A stretch of DNA of 6,591 bases, taken from positions 1 through 6,591 of the forward strand of contig JALHUB010000322.1 of the NCBI GenBank assembly GCA_022865685.1. The letters run 5' to 3'. This DNA comes from Dehalococcoidia bacterium. Its GTDB lineage: Bacteria > Chloroflexota > Dehalococcoidia > DSTF01 > JALHUB01. The notes under the pieces are model-generated. The model saw nothing but the letters and a program-made list of their open reading frames with translations. It was not told where the DNA came from and did not search any database. Both the position numbers and the translations under genes were made by a program. Below, in pieces: positions 5,096-6,591 of this stretch (its first letter is position 1; every line of letters begins with the position of its first letter).

Positions 5096-6591
5096 ATGAA
5101 GCGGAGAATAGCTGTGCTGGCGGCACTTCTGGCTCTTGTGAGCCTCGTCGCCAGCCACGCAGCGCCGTCAAGCTTCTTAGAGCTTGACAACAACATCCGG
5201 GCCAACAACACAGGCACTCCACCCCCCTACGACTGGGCCAATAGTGGAACTCTAACAGCTCCCACTACGCCGGGCGGCGTGTGGACAGTAAACGGGGTGA
5301 ACGGCATCTTCGACGGCGGTGTCTTCAACGGCCAACCCACGCCACCCAGCCCGCCGAGCAAGATAGCCAGCGATCCGACCATCGTCGATGCCGAATTCCT
5401 GGTAGACCCGCTGGCTCAAGATGTTACGAGCTGCGGGGGTGGTGACCCCACTGTGTACACTGGGGCCGGCGGTGAGACCAACGGCGAACTGTTCAGCACG
5501 ATGACTTGGAGTACCGGCAGCGTTCCGCCCAAGGACGAGATCTCTAACGTGTATGCGCTAGCCCATAGGGTTGGCAGCACGAACGAGGTCTTTTTTGGCG
5601 CCGAGAGGATCGTAAACGACGGCGACAGCCACATTGACTTCGAGTTCCTTCAGTCAGAGGTCACGCGCACAGGCACCTGCTCTGGCGGCTTTGTAGGTAA
5701 CCGAAGTCAAGGAGACCTGCTTCTGGCTGTAGACTTCACACGGGGTGGTTTGGGGGAAACCCCGACCCTCTACGAGTGGCACTGCTTGGCCGAGGGGGGA
5801 ACGCAGCTTGCAATCGGAACGGTCTGCAACCCGCCGGCTCATGGTCAGAGCATCCCGCAGTACCAGCCGCTGACCAGCGGCCCGGCTCTCAGCGCCGTGA
5901 CTTTCGGCGTTAACTCGACCGGTCCGGTCGACTGCGGCGGTTGGGTCTGCCGTGACAAAGGTGCGGGCTCGTCGACCACCGTTGATACCAACGAGTTCAT
6001 GGAGGGCGGGATCAATTTCGCGGAACTCGGTTTCTCGGGCTGCATAAGCACCTTTTTGCCCCACACACGTTCTTCACAGTCTTTTACCGCCACATTGAAG
6101 GACTTTGGCGGCCCGATTCCTTTCAACACTTGCGCGCCGTCGACGACGGATACCCAGGCGAGCACCAACGCCACCAACGTGGTGCCCGGCACCTCGGTGA
6201 CTGACACGGCGACCGTCTCCGGCTCCGCCGGCACGCCGACCGGTACGGTCGACTTCTTCCTCTGCCAGCCCAGCGAGGTAACCGGCGGCGGCTGTGAGGG
6301 CACGGCGGGGACGAAGATCAGCGCGACCAAGACGCTCGCGAGCGGTCAGGCCACCTCCGATGCCACCACCAACACGACGACCCTGGGCAAGTACTGCTGG
6401 CGGGCCGAGTACACGCCGGCTGCCGGCAGTGCCTACCTGGCCTCCAGCCATACCGACGCGACGGATGAGTGCTTCACGGTGACGAAGCAGCCCTCGACCA
6501 CGGACACCCAGGCGAGCACCAACGCCACCAACGTGGTGCCCGGCACCTCGGTGACTGACACGGCGACCGTCTCCGGCTCCATCGGCACGCC
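5096..6591 (+). CDS. Exported multi-domain protein with tandem Ig-like repeats, 3' end beyond the window
   Basis: The frame is open for 498 codons to the last base, so the C-terminus is missing. Residues 1-22 are a Sec signal peptide: KRR, a hydrophobic core IAVLAALLALVSLVAS, and likely cleavage after S-H-A22. Residues 26 to about 330 form a domain I recall from uncharacterised secreted proteins of GC-rich bacteria. It starts with FLELDNN, has WSTGSVPPKDEISNVYALA (138-156), the aromatic/acidic core RIVNDGDSHIDFEF (171-184) and DLLLAVDF (207-214), and carries eight cysteines (113, 195, 230, 244, 280, 285, 316, 346). From 348 come 118-residue repeats with a beta-sandwich, Ig-like pattern (VSGSAGTPTGTVDFFLC, GKYCWRAEY). 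These carry four cysteines (390, 400, 434, 459), suggesting disulfides outside the cell. Likely role is a surface or released adhesion-type protein; no catalytic motif is seen. A long leader with its own promoter precedes it. Confidence 0.85.
   Translation, partial: MKRRIAVLAALLALVSLVASHAAPSSFLELDNNIRANNTGTPPPYDWANSGTLTAPTTPGGVWTVNGVNGIFDGGVFNGQPTPPSPPSKIASDPTIVDAEFLVDPLAQDVTSCGGGDPTVYTGAGGETNGELFSTMTWSTGSVPPKDEISNVYALAHRVGSTNEVFFGAERIVNDGDSHIDFEFLQSEVTRTGTCSGGFVGNRSQGDLLLAVDFTRGGLGETPTLYEWHCLAEGGTQLAIGTVCNPPAHGQSIPQYQPLTSGPALSAVTFGVNSTGPVDCGGWVCRDKGAGSSTTVDTNEFMEGGINFAELGFSGCISTFLPHTRSSQSFTATLKDFGGPIPFNTCAPSTTDTQASTNATNVVPGTSVTDTATVSGSAGTPTGTVDFFLCQPSEVTGGGCEGTAGTKISATKTLASGQATSDATTNTTTLGKYCWRAEYTPAAGSAYLASSHTDATDECFTVTKQPSTTDTQASTNATNVVPGTSVTDTATVSGSIGT
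6137..6591 (+). repeat. Tandem 354-bp (118-codon) repeat array, second unit cut by the window end
   Basis: Unit 1 is 6137-6490 and unit 2 begins at 6491. Over the 101 bases that can be compared, I count 5 differences. The stretch 6506-6580 is identical to 6152-6226 over 75 bases, including every synonymous position. Of the five changes, three are silent third-position changes near the unit start and two change one codon from Ala to Ile. The array probably continues to the right. Because the units are this similar, copy number could be collapsed or miscounted in a short-read assembly. Confidence 0.92.

Noticed and set aside
4793..5158. Minus-strand open frame of about 121 codons across the leader and the start of the secreted-protein gene
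   Set aside because: It has no SD, no family likeness and weak codon bias. It overlaps the clear start and signal peptide of the plus-strand gene at 5096.
5654..6451. Several minus-strand frames opposite the secreted-protein gene
   Set aside because: They have no SD and no family likeness. The plus strand carries one continuous frame with a signal peptide and repeats.

Overview
This window is GC-rich bacterial DNA from a genome I cannot name with certainty. Third codon positions are strongly G/C, GTG and TTG serve as starts, and strong Shine-Dalgarno (SD) sequences precede almost every gene. There are no ribosomal or transfer RNA genes. The gene set is a DUF362 protein, an LPG-synthase-TM flippase-like protein, a CDF transporter, an acidic-tailed small protein beside proA, and a secreted Ig-repeat protein. 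Together with palindromic filler repeats, this fits an uncultivated, environmentally sampled lineage such as Chloroflexota (Dehalococcoidia-like). That placement is inference from overall likeness, not from a marker gene.

Left part (1-2768, plus strand): an apparent three-gene operon. It holds the 3' part of a DUF362 gene, whose reading frame is open at base 1. A multi-pass membrane protein of the LPG-synthase-TM/UPF0104 family follows 27 bases later. A cation diffusion facilitator overlaps the end of that gene by 4 bases (GTGA). The CDF protein has an unusual Asn where the second transmembrane helix 5 (TM5) metal ligand, usually Asp, is expected.

Centre (2769-2913): a convergent intergenic gap packed with inverted repeats. 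Two of them look like a dispersed genomic palindrome. They probably also act as a two-way transcription barrier.

Minus-strand unit (2914-4546): proA, encoding the second enzyme of proline synthesis from glutamate, followed 13 bases later by a 110-residue protein of unknown function with a run of glutamates at its end. The SD of the small gene directly abuts the proA stop codon, so the two are probably co-translated. proB is not in the window.

Right part (4547-6591): a divergent intergenic region of about 550 bases. It has a weak candidate promoter for proA and a good TTGACA-N17-TATCGT promoter pointing right. The promoter is followed by a leader of about 400 bases with several inverted repeats and no convincing gene. 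The leader ends at a large open frame that starts at 5096 and runs off the window. It encodes an exported protein with a signal peptide, an N-terminal domain of about 320 residues, and tandem 118-residue Ig-like repeats whose DNA is almost identical. The N-terminal part and the repeats differ in codon use, and the repeat array continues past the end of the window.
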